Notes: a model not told the origin generated them from the sequence alone. Positions 1 through 8,975 are shown, numbered from the stretch's first letter. The stretch: 64,000 bases of DNA from AP-15 sp050729795 (GCA_050729795.1 JBOHME010000005.1:19252-83251); one strand, 5' to 3'. Made by a program: numbers and translations.

Positions 1-2
1 GC

Positions 3-1129
3 CCGGAATGGGCAATCGAGGCCAACCGCGACCATTGGCTGGCTTATCACCGCGCCGTCGCCGCGCTGAATATTCGTCAGATCAGCAGCGAGAGAAAATA
101 TTCGGTGGCGAGACGGTTCGAGAATGGCGGCGTCATCGTCCGCCGCATGGCAACCGGCATCAGCAAAGAGCAAAAGCCACTTCGGATCTTCACCAACGAT
201 TTGACCGGCCGCGGCGCGTTTGTATCGGTCGCCGTGCTCGATCGCGACGCCAAATCCGATCCCGGCCAGATGACGCCGGCGGAAAAGGACGCGTGGGCAC
301 AGGGTTTGCTCGCAGTCAACCCGACAGCGCTGCCGCCGCTGGATGAAGCAAAGCTGGCTTCGTCGCAGGAGCCGCCGGCGGGGAAACCGACGTCGTCGCC
401 GCCGCCCGTGGAAACCGCGTCTGCCGGGCAAGCTTCGGCCACCGGCTCCGGCGAAACCTCGGACATGGTTTGGCCTGGCGAGCGCAATTATCACAGGGTG
501 CGCTGCGGCGACGCCGGGCTGATCCCGCTGTCGCAACCGCGCACTCTCGCCGATCTCGCCGGCGCCGCCAATCTCGACGCGGTGCTCCAACCGATAGCCG
601 GTGTTGCTTCGAGCGCGATCACAAAGACCTGTTCGATGTCTGGGTGCAGCCGCTGAAGGGTGCTGTCGTGCCATTGCCGCACGGTGTCACGCTGACGGCG
701 GACCAGCAGGTCTGTCGCGCCGCATCACCCTCCGCCTCGATCAGCTTCGCGCTCCGGATCGTCTCGGCCGGCACGCCGCGCAAAGCGGCAGCAGCGACCC
801 AGGCCTTTGTTCGCGATCTGGTGCAGACGGCCTCGGCGCGCTTCCATCCCGATCCCGCAGCTCATATTCAAGCGAGCGTCGAGCCGCATGGCCTGGTTCG
901 GGGGCGCCTGCTGATCGGAACCCGCCCGGACGGCCGCCGTGCCCTGATCTATTATGTCAGCTTGCGGCGCGACCAGATACTCACCCTGTTCGCCATGACC
1001 GATGCGAATGCCACAGCCGCCGCGGGTCTGGCGCCCGCCGACCGCGCGGCACTGGCGCAAGCGCTCGCCGCGGTTCGCTTGGCGACCCTGCTGCCGCCAA
1101 CCGGCTTTCTCACTGCAGCGGAGAAATAG
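3..1129 (+). pseudogene. Unrecognised protein, partial at left edge and frameshifted
   Basis: The gene is open at the left edge and I do not recognise the family. From base 3 to about 606 it reads in one frame (early residues include ANRDHWLAYHRAV, and FENGGVIVRR near residue 40), with a Pro/Ser/Ala-rich linker near residues 120-145. That frame stops at 656, but a protein-like reading continues in another frame from about 608 (FERDHKDLFDVWVQPLKG) to the stop at 1129. One lost base near 607 explains the break. Either the gene is a pseudogene or the assembly lost a base. No signal peptide or membrane segment is visible in the part shown. It ends 41 bases before the convergent dnaE stop. Confidence 0.6.
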
Positions 1130-1170
1130 CCCGGACTATCCGGCGCAGGTTCGACATTCAGGCGACCGGC

Positions 1171-4100
1171 TCAGATGTCGTGGACATCGACGATGCCGGG
1201 CAGCGATTTGACCGCGGCGCGGAATTTCGGGCTGACCTTGAACCCGCCGGGAATGGCGATCTCGACCTCCCGCTCGGGCAGATCGAGGATGAGCGAGATG
1301 CGGCCGCGGCCACCGGCTTCGCGCCCGATCACGGTCTTCAAGTGGGCGAGCGCGCGAGGCTCGCCGAGAAACACCCGCAACCCGGCCGCGGCATGGGCGA
1401 CAACATCGTCGAGCGGCTCGAGCTTTTGCGCGGTGAGACGCAGGCTGTCCTCCTCGCTGCGGACATCGACGGTGACCGCCAGCGGCTCGCCGGTATCGAG
1501 CAAGGGCCGCGCTTCGCGCAGCATGTCGGCGAACACGGTCAGCTCGAAGACCCCGCTCGGGTCCGACATCTGGACAAAGGCAAAACGGTTGCCGCGCGCC
1601 GAGGTGCGCTCCTTGCGGCCGACGACGATGCCGGCGAGGCGGAACCGCGTCGACGCGTTCGCTGCGAGCGCCGCGGGCAGATCAGCCGAGCGCAGGATGC
1701 CGGCGCGTTCGAGGCTCCGGCCATAGGCGTCGAGCGGGTGGCTCGATAGGTAAAAGCCGATCGCCGCAAATTCGTGCTGGAGCTTGTCCGCCGCCGGCCA
1801 GTCATCGATCAGCGGCAGCGAAGGACGATCGCTGAGACCGCGCCCAAACAGGCTGCCCTGGCCATCCTGCCGTTCGGCGGCGCTGCGGCTCGCCTCGCGC
1901 AGCAACAGGTCGGCCGCGGCAAAGGTCTGCGCCCGGTTCGGGTTCAGGCATTCGAGAGCACCGGCTTTGGCGAGGCTCTCGAACTGCGCGCGATTGAAGG
2001 TCTTGGCATCGAGCCGCCGGGCGAGGTCGAACAGATCCTTGAACCGGCCGTGCGTGTCGCGCTCGCGCACCAATTCAATCATCGCCTGCTGGCCAACCCC
2101 CTTGATCGCAGCCAGCGCATAGCGGATCGCCGGCTTGCCGCTTCTTGCCTCATCCTCGACCGCGAAGCCGGGCTGCGAGCGGTTGCTGTCGGGCGGCAGG
2201 AGCCGGATACCAAGCCGGCTCAACTCCTGGCGAAAGATGTTGAGCTTGTCGGTATTGCCGAGGTCGAGCGTCATCAGCGCGGCCATGAACTCGACCGGGT
2301 GGTTGGCCTTGAGCCAGGCGGTCTGATAAGTCAGCAGGGCATAGGCGGCGGCATGCGACTTGTTAAAGCCGTAGCCGGCGAATTTCGCCATCTGGTCGAA
2401 GATCAACTCGGCCCGGCGCGGCTCGACGCCGCGCCCGATCGCGCCCTCGACAAACGTTTTGCGCTGCGCGTCCATCTCGGACTGGATCTTCTTGCCCATC
2501 GCGCGGCGCAGCAGGTCGGCGCTGCCGAGCGTGTAGCCCGACAGCACCTGCGCGATCCGCATGACCTGCTCCTGATAGACCATGACCCCATAGGTCTCCC
2601 TCAGGATCCCCTCGATCGACGGGTGCAGGTAGTCGGCCTCCTCTTCGCCGTGGCGGACCGCGATATAGCGCGGGATGTTCTCCATCGGGCCAGGGCGATA
2701 GAGCGCGTCCACGGCGATGATGTCCTCGAAGCGGTCGGGACGCAGCTTGCGCAGCACGTCGCGCACGCCCTGGCCTTCGACCTGGAACACGCCGACGGTA
2801 TCGCCGCGGCTCAACAGCTCGAAGGTGGCGCGATCGTCGAGCGGCAAATCAGCGAGATCGAGCACGATCCCGCGAGCCTTCAGCAATTCGAGGCAGCGCG
2901 CCAGCACGGTCAGGGTCTTGAGGCCGAGAAAGTCGAATTTGACCAGCCCCGCCAGCTCGACCCATTTCATGTTGAACTGGGTGACCGGCATGTCGGAGCG
3001 CGGGTCGCGGTAGAGCGGCACCAATTCGGCCAAGGGCCGGTCGCCGATCACCACCCCGGCGGCGTGGGTCGAGGCGTGGCGGTAAAGGCCTTCGAGCTTT
3101 AGCGCGATCTCGATCAGCCGGGCCACGGTCTCGTCGCTGTCGCGCAGCTGCTGCAAGGCCGGCTCACCGGCGATCGCTTGTTGCAAGGTGACCGGATGGG
3201 CCGGGTTGTTGGGCACGAGCTTGCACAGCCGATCGACCTGGCCATATGGCATCGCCAGCACCCGGCCGACATCGCGCAATACCGCGCGGGCCTGCAATTT
3301 GCCAAAGGTGATGATCTGCGCGACGCGGTCGGGGCCATATTTGTGCTGGACGTAGCGGATCACCTCGTCGCGCCGGTCCTGGCAGAAATCGACGTCGAAA
3401 TCGGGCATCGACACCCGCTCGGGATTGAGAAACCGCTCGAACAAGAGGCCGAAGCGCAGCGGGTCGAGATCGGTGATCGTCAACGCCCAGGCGACCACCG
3501 ACCCGGCGCCCGAGCCACGCCCTGGCCCGACCGGGATGCCCTGGCGCTTGGCCCATTGGATAAAGTCGGCGACGATCAGGAAATAGCCGGCAAACCCGGT
3601 CCTCACGATCATGTCGAGCTCGAAACCGAGCCGCTCGCGGTAGGGCCCGGCCTGTTCATCGCGGAGGCCGAGCCGGCCGAGCCGGGCGTCGAGACCGGCC
3701 TGCGCCGCGCGGCGCAGCGCCGTTTCCTCGCTGTCTCCCGCCGCGGTCGGAAAGGCCGGCAGGATCGGCTGGTGCGGCTGCGGAATAAAGGCGCAGCGCC
3801 GGGCGATGACGAGGGTGTTGTCGCACGCTTCGGGCAGATCGGCGAACAGCTTGCGCATCTCCGCCGCGGACCGGAAGTAATGAAACGGGGTCAGCCGGTT
3901 GCGCTCGGTGTCGGCAACCACCGCACCCTGCGCGATGCACATCAGCGCATCGTGTGCCTCGTAGAAGCTGCGATCGGAGAAATAGGCGTCGTTGGTGGCG
4001 ACGAGCGGCAGATCGTGGCGATAGGCCAATTCGACGAGACCGGGCTCGCTGCGCGCTTCTTCGGCCCGGTCGTGGCGCATCAGCTCGATATAGAGCCGCC

Positions 4101-4620
4101 CCGGGAACGCGGCGATCAGCGCCTCCAGCACCGCCTCAGCGGCCTCCCCTTGACCGTCGGCGAGCAGCCTGCCCACAGGCCCGCCGGGTCCACCCGTAAG
4201 GCAGATCAGCCCTTCGCTCGCGGCGGCGAGGTCGGCGAGACCGACGGCCGGCTCGGCGCCCGGCTCGCCGCCCAGATAAGAGCGGCTCGACAGCGCCAAC
4301 AGGTTGCGGTAGCCGGTCTCGTTCTGCACCAGCAGCACGATCCGGTCGGGTCCGGCCGCGCGCCCGGCGGGCCCACCGCTGCGACCGGAACGATCGCGTT
4401 CGGCAAGCGCCATCTCGCAGCCGATGATCGGCTGCACTCCGGACGCGGCGCAGGCGCCGGCAAATTCGAGCGCGCCGAACAGGTTGTCGGTGTCGGTGAT
4501 CGCCACCGCCGGCATGCGCTCGGCCCGGCACAGCGGCGCCACCTCCTTGACCGGGATCGCTCCGGCCGACAGGGAATAGGCGGTGTGAACCCTCAGATGG
4601 ATAAAATCGGCGAGCGGCAT
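1171..4620 (-). CDS. dnaE: DNA polymerase III subunit alpha
   Basis: Catalytic subunit of the replicative DNA polymerase III holoenzyme. The 1149 residues match the usual DnaE1 length. The N-terminal PHP domain begins at HLRVHTAYSLSAG (about residues 7-19). The family C polymerase core has the catalytic aspartates in PDFDVDF (about 402-408) and in KFDFLG (about 560). A finger region with GYGFNKSHAAAYA follows near 760, then the helix-hairpin-helix and an OB-fold near 990-1060. The start ATG at 4620 gives the family-typical N-terminus MPLADFIHLRVHT, although no clear Shine-Dalgarno precedes it. It stands alone on the minus strand, with a gapR-like gene upstream. The many long open frames on the opposite strand are codon-bias shadows. 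Confidence 0.97.
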   Translation of the reverse strand: MPLADFIHLRVHTAYSLSAGAIPVKEVAPLCRAERMPAVAITDTDNLFGALEFAGACAASGVQPIIGCEMALAERDRSGRSGGPAGRAAGPDRIVLLVQNETGYRNLLALSSRSYLGGEPGAEPAVGLADLAAASEGLICLTGGPGGPVGRLLADGQGEAAEAVLEALIAAFPGRLYIELMRHDRAEEARSEPGLVELAYRHDLPLVATNDAYFSDRSFYEAHDALMCIAQGAVVADTERNRLTPFHYFRSAAEMRKLFADLPEACDNTLVIARRCAFIPQPHQPILPAFPTAAGDSEETALRRAAQAGLDARLGRLGLRDEQAGPYRERLGFELDMIVRTGFAGYFLIVADFIQWAKRQGIPVGPGRGSGAGSVVAWALTITDLDPLRFGLLFERFLNPERVSMPDFDVDFCQDRRDEVIRYVQHKYGPDRVAQIITFGKLQARAVLRDVGRVLAMPYGQVDRLCKLVPNNPAHPVTLQQAIAGEPALQQLRDSDETVARLIEIALKLEGLYRHASTHAAGVVIGDRPLAELVPLYRDPRSDMPVTQFNMKWVELAGLVKFDFLGLKTLTVLARCLELLKARGIVLDLADLPLDDRATFELLSRGDTVGVFQVEGQGVRDVLRKLRPDRFEDIIAVDALYRPGPMENIPRYIAVRHGEEEADYLHPSIEGILRETYGVMVYQEQVMRIAQVLSGYTLGSADLLRRAMGKKIQSEMDAQRKTFVEGAIGRGVEPRRAELIFDQMAKFAGYGFNKSHAAAYALLTYQTAWLKANHPVEFMAALMTLDLGNTDKLNIFRQELSRLGIRLLPPDSNRSQPGFAVEDEARSGKPAIRYALAAIKGVGQQAMIELVRERDTHGRFKDLFDLARRLDAKTFNRAQFESLAKAGALECLNPNRAQTFAAADLLLREASRSAAERQDGQGSLFGRGLSDRPSLPLIDDWPAADKLQHEFAAIGFYLSSHPLDAYGRSLERAGILRSADLPAALAANASTRFRLAGIVVGRKERTSARGNRFAFVQMSDPSGVFELTVFADMLREARPLLDTGEPLAVTVDVRSEEDSLRLTAQKLEPLDDVVAHAAAGLRVFLGEPRALAHLKTVIGREAGGRGRISLILDLPEREVEIAIPGGFKVSPKFRAAVKSLPGIVDVHDI

Positions 4621-4778
4621 GCCGGCACCATTGCATGCCGCGGCACCGAATTCACCGGTGCTCGCGGGCGTTCAGGGATTCCGCGCGGCGCGGCCCTCAG
4701 CTGCCGAAGCGTGCGGCGCGGGGATATCCCGGATCGGCAGAATCGCCTTCGCCGCCAGGATATCGACGCCGCGCCGCG

Positions 4779-5057
4779 CTACTCCGCCGCCTGCGGCTGC
4801 GGGATTGTGTCGGGCAGCATGCCCAACGCGCGCTTGTAGAGGTCGAGCAGGGTTTCCTCTTCGTCGAGGTCATCCTTATCGCGGCGTCGGATGCGGATGA
4901 TCTGCCGCATGATCTTCGGATCAAAACCGGTGCCCTTGGCCTCGGCGTAGACCTCCTTGATGTCTTCGCCGAGCACCCGCTTTTCCTCTTCGAGCCGCTC
5001 GATCCGTTCGACGAGCGATCGCAGCTGCTCGCCCGCAATCCCGCCGACATCCGGCAT
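4779..5057 (-). CDS. GapR-like DNA-binding protein (DUF2312)
   Basis: Small protein of 92 residues in the DUF2312 family, which includes Caulobacter GapR, a nucleoid protein that binds overtwisted AT-rich DNA ahead of replication and transcription complexes. What is seen: an N-terminal coiled helix (LRSLVERIERLEEEKRVL), the family core IKEVYAEAKGTGFDPK near residues 33-48, a basic stretch IIRIRRRDKDDLDEEE, and a short acidic helix LLDLYKRALG. The start has a good GGGGGA Shine-Dalgarno just upstream. The family is almost confined to Alphaproteobacteria. It lies 158 bases upstream of dnaE on the same strand; co-transcription is possible but unproven. Confidence 0.88.
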   Translation of the reverse strand: MPDVGGIAGEQLRSLVERIERLEEEKRVLGEDIKEVYAEAKGTGFDPKIMRQIIRIRRRDKDDLDEEETLLDLYKRALGMLPDTIPQPQAAE

Positions 5058-5142
5058 GGTCCCCCGCTTCGCTCAGGCCGCGTCCCCCGCGGCGCGCCGA
5101 CGATAGCGGCCGGCCGGAACCGGCACAAGACCGGCACAGCAT

Positions 5143-5433
5143 TCAGCGCTCTTGGGCGGCAAAGGCGGCTTTCTGCTCGGGGCCGGCTTCCTTCTGGTAT
5201 TTCTTGCGCCACTCGTCATAGGGCATGCCATAAACGATCTCGCGCGCCTGCGGGTCGGTAAGCGCGACGCTGCGCTCTTCGGCCTCCTCGCGATACCAGC
5301 GCGACAGGCAGTTGCGGCAGAACCCGGCCAGATTCATCATGTCGATATTCTGCACATCGGTGCGCTCGCGCAGATGCGCGACGAGACGGCGGAAGGCTGC
5401 GGCTTCGAGCTCGGTGCGGGTCTGGTCATCCAT
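5143..5433 (-). CDS. DUF1244 family protein
   Basis: Conserved protein of 96 residues of unknown function (DUF1244), common in Proteobacteria. Hallmarks are the central motif MNLAGFCRNCLSRWYREEAEE (about residues 32-52), with a Cys-x2-Cys pair that could bind metal or be redox active, and the C-terminal YGMPYDEWRKKYQKEA. An excellent Shine-Dalgarno (AGGAGGT) sits just before the ATG at 5433, so longer N-terminal readings are rejected. It follows the gapR-like gene's upstream region on the same strand and diverges from the arsR-type gene across a 166-base intergenic region. No function should be assigned beyond the family name. Confidence 0.9.
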   Translation of the reverse strand: MDDQTRTELEAAAFRRLVAHLRERTDVQNIDMMNLAGFCRNCLSRWYREEAEERSVALTDPQAREIVYGMPYDEWRKKYQKEAGPEQKAAFAAQER

Positions 5434-5534
5434 CGGAACCTCCTCGTCATTGCCGGTCTGCCCGGCCCGTCTTCGGTTATGTAGCGCCGGGGCGCTCCGA
5501 TCGCACCCCCGATCGATAATTTCGATGATCCACG

Positions 5535-5571
5535 AAAATTCGTTGACATAAGAAAATGCGAATTTTATTTC
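5535..5571 (+). promoter_or_regulatory. Promoter and palindromic operator of arsR-arsM
   Basis: A perfect 8-base inverted repeat, AAAATTCG at 5535-5542 and CGAATTTT at 5559-5566, encloses a consensus -35 box TTGACA at 5543-5548. A weak -10 (TATTTC, 5566-5571) lies 17 bases downstream. The region is markedly AT-rich for this genome. The geometry, with operator arms bracketing the -35 and reaching the -10, is what an autoregulating ArsR-type repressor would use. The operator role is inferred; the repeat is seen directly. Confidence 0.6.
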
Positions 5572-5599
5572 GATCTTTGATGGAACATGAGAATTGGTC

Positions 5600-5956
5600 A
5601 TGGAAGCCAGACAGGCAATTGCGGCGCTCGGCGCGCTGGCGCACGAAACCCGGCTCGCAGTCTTCCGCCTGCTGGTGCAGCGCGGGCCCGATGGGTCGTC
5701 GGCCGGGACCATCGCGCAGGCGCTCGGGCTCACGCCGTCCTCGCTGACCTTTCACCTGCAGCAGCTGATGCATGCCGGGCTGATCACCCAGCGGCGAACC
5801 GGCCGGCAGCTGATCTATGCGACCGATTTTTTTGTGATGAACGCGCTGATGGGCTACCTGACAGAAAATTGCTGCGGCGCCGGCGCCCTGTGCGCGCCGG
5901 TCTGCTGCCCAGGCTCGACCGGCACGGCAAACCCGCCCGATCGCCAATCGGCTTGA
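5600..5956 (+). CDS. ArsR-family winged-helix repressor
   Basis: Winged-helix transcriptional regulator of the ArsR/SmtB family, 118 residues. The helix-turn-helix region runs from SSAGTIAQALGLTPSSLTFHL (about residues 33-53) into the wing GLITQRRTGRQLIYATDF. The N-terminus ALGALAHETRLAVFRLL is typical. The C-terminal tail has Cys pairs (ENCCGAG, LCAPVCC) that could bind arsenite or another thiophilic metalloid, and the next gene is an arsenite methyltransferase. A TTG six bases upstream (5594) is an alternative start; I chose the ATG because it opens the domain directly. It is probably autoregulated through the palindrome at 5535-5566. The distance to arsM is 11 bases. Confidence 0.88.
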   Translation: MEARQAIAALGALAHETRLAVFRLLVQRGPDGSSAGTIAQALGLTPSSLTFHLQQLMHAGLITQRRTGRQLIYATDFFVMNALMGYLTENCCGAGALCAPVCCPGSTGTANPPDRQSA

Positions 5957-5967
5957 TGGAGAGGATC

Positions 5968-6771
5968 ATGGACCAGGCTGAAATCAAGGACATGGTGCGC
6001 GCCCGCTATGGCGGTATCGCCATTGCCGCCGAAGCGTCGTCGTGCTGCGCGCCGGGTGCATCGTCCTGTTGCGGACCATCGACCGACGCACCGGACAAGG
6101 CATTGCGGATGGGCTATTCCGCGACCGATCTGGCCGCCGTCCCGCAGGGCGCCAATCTCGGGCTCGGCTGCGGCAACCCGCAGGCGATCGCCGCGATCCG
6201 GCCGGGCGAAACCATTGTCGATCTCGGCAGCGGCGCCGGCTTCGACTGCTTTTTGGCGGCACGGCAGACGGGACCGCAAGGGCGCATCATCGGCATCGAC
6301 ATGACCCACGAGATGCTGGCGAAGGCGCGCGAAAACGCCGCGAAGCTGGGCGCCGCAAATGTCGAATTCCGCCTCGGCGAACTCGAACATCTGCCAATCG
6401 CCGACAACACTGCCGACGTCGTGATTTCGAATTGCGTGATCAATCTCGTTCCCGACAAGGCGCAGGTGTTCCGCGAGGCGTTCCGCGTATTGATGCCCGG
6501 CGGCCGGCTCGCCGTTTCGGACATCGTCAGCATCGCACCGCTGCCGGCCGATTTAGCGTCCGACCCAGCCTTGATCTGCGGCTGCGTCGCCGGCGCCGCA
6601 CCTGCCGACCGGATCGAGGAATGGCTCGCCGCCGCCGGCTTTGCCGAGATCAGCGTTGCCGCCAAGCCCGACAGCCGCGAGCTGATCAAGGACTGGACGC
6701 CCGGCCGCGGTATCGAGAATTACATCGTTTCGGCCGTCATCGAAGCTCGCAAACCGCCCGCGGCGGGTTGA
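5968..6771 (+). CDS. arsM: Arsenite S-adenosylmethionine methyltransferase
   Basis: Methylates trivalent arsenic using S-adenosylmethionine, giving methylated and eventually volatile arsenicals; cytoplasmic. The 267 residues carry the class I methyltransferase motif VDLGSGAGFD (about 84-93) and acidic residue D111 for SAM. The three cysteines of the ArsM family are present: C68 in LGCGN, C156 in SNCVIN, and C204/C206 in ICGCVAG. The N-terminal CC pairs (26-27, 34-35) add further thiols. The ATG at 5968 has GGAGAG five bases upstream; an ATG at 5956 overlapping the arsR stop is possible but less well placed. It forms a two-gene operon with the ArsR-type regulator. No arsenite efflux or arsenate reductase gene is nearby. 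Confidence 0.9.
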   Translation: MDQAEIKDMVRARYGGIAIAAEASSCCAPGASSCCGPSTDAPDKALRMGYSATDLAAVPQGANLGLGCGNPQAIAAIRPGETIVDLGSGAGFDCFLAARQTGPQGRIIGIDMTHEMLAKARENAAKLGAANVEFRLGELEHLPIADNTADVVISNCVINLVPDKAQVFREAFRVLMPGGRLAVSDIVSIAPLPADLASDPALICGCVAGAAPADRIEEWLAAAGFAEISVAAKPDSRELIKDWTPGRGIENYIVSAVIEARKPPAAG

Positions 6772-6867
6772 TGACCTCCGTTTCCGACACCGTCCGGCAC
6801 CCGGCTACCCCGGCGCTCGGCGCCGAGGCTGGTACGAGTGCGGTGGATTGACATTCGGGAGACCCGG

Positions 6868-7362
6868 CTAGACCGGGAAGACCAGCGAGGTCGGGACGAT
6901 CGTCGAATCATAGATGCAGATGCGTTCGGCAAAGCGCAATCGGCCGCCATCCTCGACGACCCGGTCACGGTATTGGCCGCACAAAAACAGTTCGGACGGA
7001 CGGTCGAGCATCGTCTGCAGCAGGGCAAAGCTCGCCGTCAGCCGCATGCCTTCGCCGCCCACCCCGCGCAGCCGGATGTTGCTGACGAGGTGCCTGAGCG
7101 TCCGCGGCACGTAAAGGGCGGTCTCGCGGATTGCCGTGACCCGGTCGATCAGCATGCCCCGGCTCTCGCAATAGATCAGCGCGATCGGCATCTCCTGCTC
7201 GAAATTCTCGCGCGGCGTCACCCGGTAGAGGCAATCCTCGGTAAAGAAATCGGGCCAGCGTTCGAGCTCGCCCTCGTCGAGCGCATCGGCATAAGCGCAA
7301 TAGAGATCGGCGAGCCGCATGCGCAGCGCCGGCGCTGCATCGAGGCCGGGGGCGGCGATCAT
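6868..7362 (-). CDS. Aromatic-ring-hydroxylating dioxygenase beta subunit
   Basis: Small (beta) subunit of a Rieske non-heme iron oxygenase, SnoaL/NTF2-like fold, 164 residues. It lacks cofactors in this family and serves a structural role in the alpha3beta3 hexamer. Seen: the early motif YADALDEGELERWPDFFTED, the conserved VTPRENFEQ, and the central segment HLVSNIRLRG followed by the beta strands FLCGQYRDRV. The ATG at 7362 starts the conserved region; longer readings run into the alpha gene. It lies 16 bases downstream of the alpha subunit on the same strand, so the two are surely co-transcribed. The sequence style resembles the anthranilate/salicylate hydroxylase branch, but the substrate is not established. 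Confidence 0.85.
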   Translation of the reverse strand: MIAAPGLDAAPALRMRLADLYCAYADALDEGELERWPDFFTEDCLYRVTPRENFEQEMPIALIYCESRGMLIDRVTAIRETALYVPRTLRHLVSNIRLRGVGGEGMRLTASFALLQTMLDRPSELFLCGQYRDRVVEDGGRLRFAERICIYDSTIVPTSLVFPV

Positions 7363-7378
7363 CGCCGGCGGCTCCGGT

Positions 7379-8653
7379 TCACAGCTCCATGACCCGGCGA
7401 TAATATTGGTAAAGCCCGCGGATCGCGGTCTCGGTGACCATGTGCGGCTCGTCACGGACCGCGCGGCCGCCCATCTCGGCGATGCATTGGGCGCCGTCAT
7501 TGCCGTCGATCCCAGCCTGCGACAACAGCATCGCCTCGCTGTCGTCGAGCGAGACGAGCCCCGCCGGTCCCATCAAATTGGCCTGGCGCAGGCGGCGCTG
7601 GCGCAGTTCCGGGGTATCGTCGGCATAGCCGAAAAACGTCCAGGCGAGATCGAACTGGCCGGCGTCGATCGGCACGATCTGCCGCATCGCCAGCGTGTTC
7701 GACTGCTGCTGCACGATCAGATTGGGCCACAGCGTCTGCAGCACCACGGTCGCAGCACCGGGAAACTCGCGCACCGGGTCCAGGAGGCGCGGGTCGTTGA
7801 GCGCGAAATTCGATTTGAACGCCCGCATCTGCCGCGTCGCGTCGTTCTCCCGCTGCTCGCCCTTGCTGCTGACCAGCACGGCATGCCGTCCGGTCGGGTC
7901 CATCTCGATCGCCGAACGCTGATCGAGCCGGAACAGCCCGAATGTCACCAGAAAGACGTGCAGCAGGCTCGCGTGGTACGGATCCTTGATGTTTTCGAAC
8001 ATCAGCTTCCAGTTGCTTGGAATGCGCTGGCGCAGGTAGCCGAGCACGACGAGCTCGCGGCCATCGAAGAGACGATCGAAATAGCCGAGCATCGTGTTGC
8101 CAAGATAGTCTGCAAAGGGCTCGGTCGCGTCAGAAAAGCTGGCGAAGACGACGCCGTGCCGGCAGGTCACCGCGAGCCGTTGCAGCCCGTGCTCTTCGAT
8201 GCGGAAATCCTCGGGCATGCCGCCCTTTCCGCGAAAACCGCGACGGAACGGCACACCGATAAGCTTGCCGCCGAGATCGTAGGTCCATTGGTGATAGGGG
8301 CAGACGAACTCCTTTGTCGAACCGCGCGCCGCCGCACAGAACTGGGCGCTGCGATGCGCGCAACGGTTGACCAGCACGCAGACCTCGCCGGCGGTGTCGC
8401 GCACCGCGACAACATCGCGGGTGCCGAGCCTGGTGCGCTTGAAGACGCCGGGCTGTGGCAGCTCGGCTTCGAGACAGACATAGAGCCAGCTCGCTCCGGC
8501 AAAGACGCGCTCCTGCTCGCGGGCGAACAGCTCAGGGTCGGTATAGACCCAGTTCGGGATGCGCGAGCACCCGGCATCGGGCCAGCGCCGCTCGGGTGAG
8601 ATTCCGATATCGCTTTCGGGCAATGGCAGCGGTGACCCAGCGGCGGACGGCAT
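7379..8653 (-). CDS. Rieske aromatic-ring-hydroxylating dioxygenase alpha subunit
   Basis: Catalytic large subunit of a Rieske non-heme iron oxygenase, 424 residues. The Rieske 2Fe-2S ligands are C-A-H (NRCAHRSA) and C-P-Y-H (FVCPYHQWTYD) in the N-terminal third. The mononuclear iron site shows DPYHASLLH, with the bridging Asp and the two His, and a later SLDDSEAM segment that may give the carboxylate ligand. It adds dioxygen to an aromatic acid or similar ring; the branch looks anthranilate/salicylate-like. ATG 8653 was chosen because the next in-frame starts would add an unconserved tail. No ferredoxin or reductase gene is adjacent, so electrons must come from a partner encoded elsewhere. 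Confidence 0.87.
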   Translation of the reverse strand: MPSAAGSPLPLPESDIGISPERRWPDAGCSRIPNWVYTDPELFAREQERVFAGASWLYVCLEAELPQPGVFKRTRLGTRDVVAVRDTAGEVCVLVNRCAHRSAQFCAAARGSTKEFVCPYHQWTYDLGGKLIGVPFRRGFRGKGGMPEDFRIEEHGLQRLAVTCRHGVVFASFSDATEPFADYLGNTMLGYFDRLFDGRELVVLGYLRQRIPSNWKLMFENIKDPYHASLLHVFLVTFGLFRLDQRSAIEMDPTGRHAVLVSSKGEQRENDATRQMRAFKSNFALNDPRLLDPVREFPGAATVVLQTLWPNLIVQQQSNTLAMRQIVPIDAGQFDLAWTFFGYADDTPELRQRRLRQANLMGPAGLVSLDDSEAMLLSQAGIDGNDGAQCIAEMGGRAVRDEPHMVTETAIRGLYQYYRRVMEL

Positions 8654-8920
8654 GGCGGGCTCCGGTGACAAATTTGTCTGGCGGCATTCTATCCGGCGCT
8701 GACCGATTGCGCGATCGGGCACTCGCGGGCGGCGCAAATCGCCTGTGCCGAGGCTGGCGGGCTCGTTCCCGCGGCACGTCTCTGGACCGGGTCCGGGAAT
8801 TGCCGCACACTGCGCCACTGGCGGGGTTCGACCCATGAGCAATGTCGGCCATCCCTATATCGGGCGCACGCTGCTGCCGCGCGAGGAACCGACGAGACTG
8901 CACAATGCTCCCGGTGATAT

Positions 8921-8975
8921 TGCCGCAAGATGTTTGACATCGCCGCAAGATGTTTGACATCGCCGCAAGATGTTC
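8921..8975. repeat. 20-bp tandem repeat, 2.75 copies
   Basis: Units start at 8921, 8941 and 8961 (the last is partial). Each reads (T/C)GCCGCAAGATGTTTGACAT, and the end of one unit plus the first base of the next forms a palindrome, GATGT-TTG-ACATC. The array lies in the 459-base gap between the dioxygenase start (8653) and the DsbD-like gene (9113). The rest of that gap holds no convincing gene; a short reading at 8835-8957 is discussed in the findings. The array may be operator copies or the remnant end of a transposable element. Confidence 0.8.

Noticed and set aside
3178..4839. Long open frame on the plus strand opposite dnaE
   Set aside because: It lies entirely antisense to the conserved dnaE, has no recognisable domain, and is explained by the high GC third positions of dnaE.
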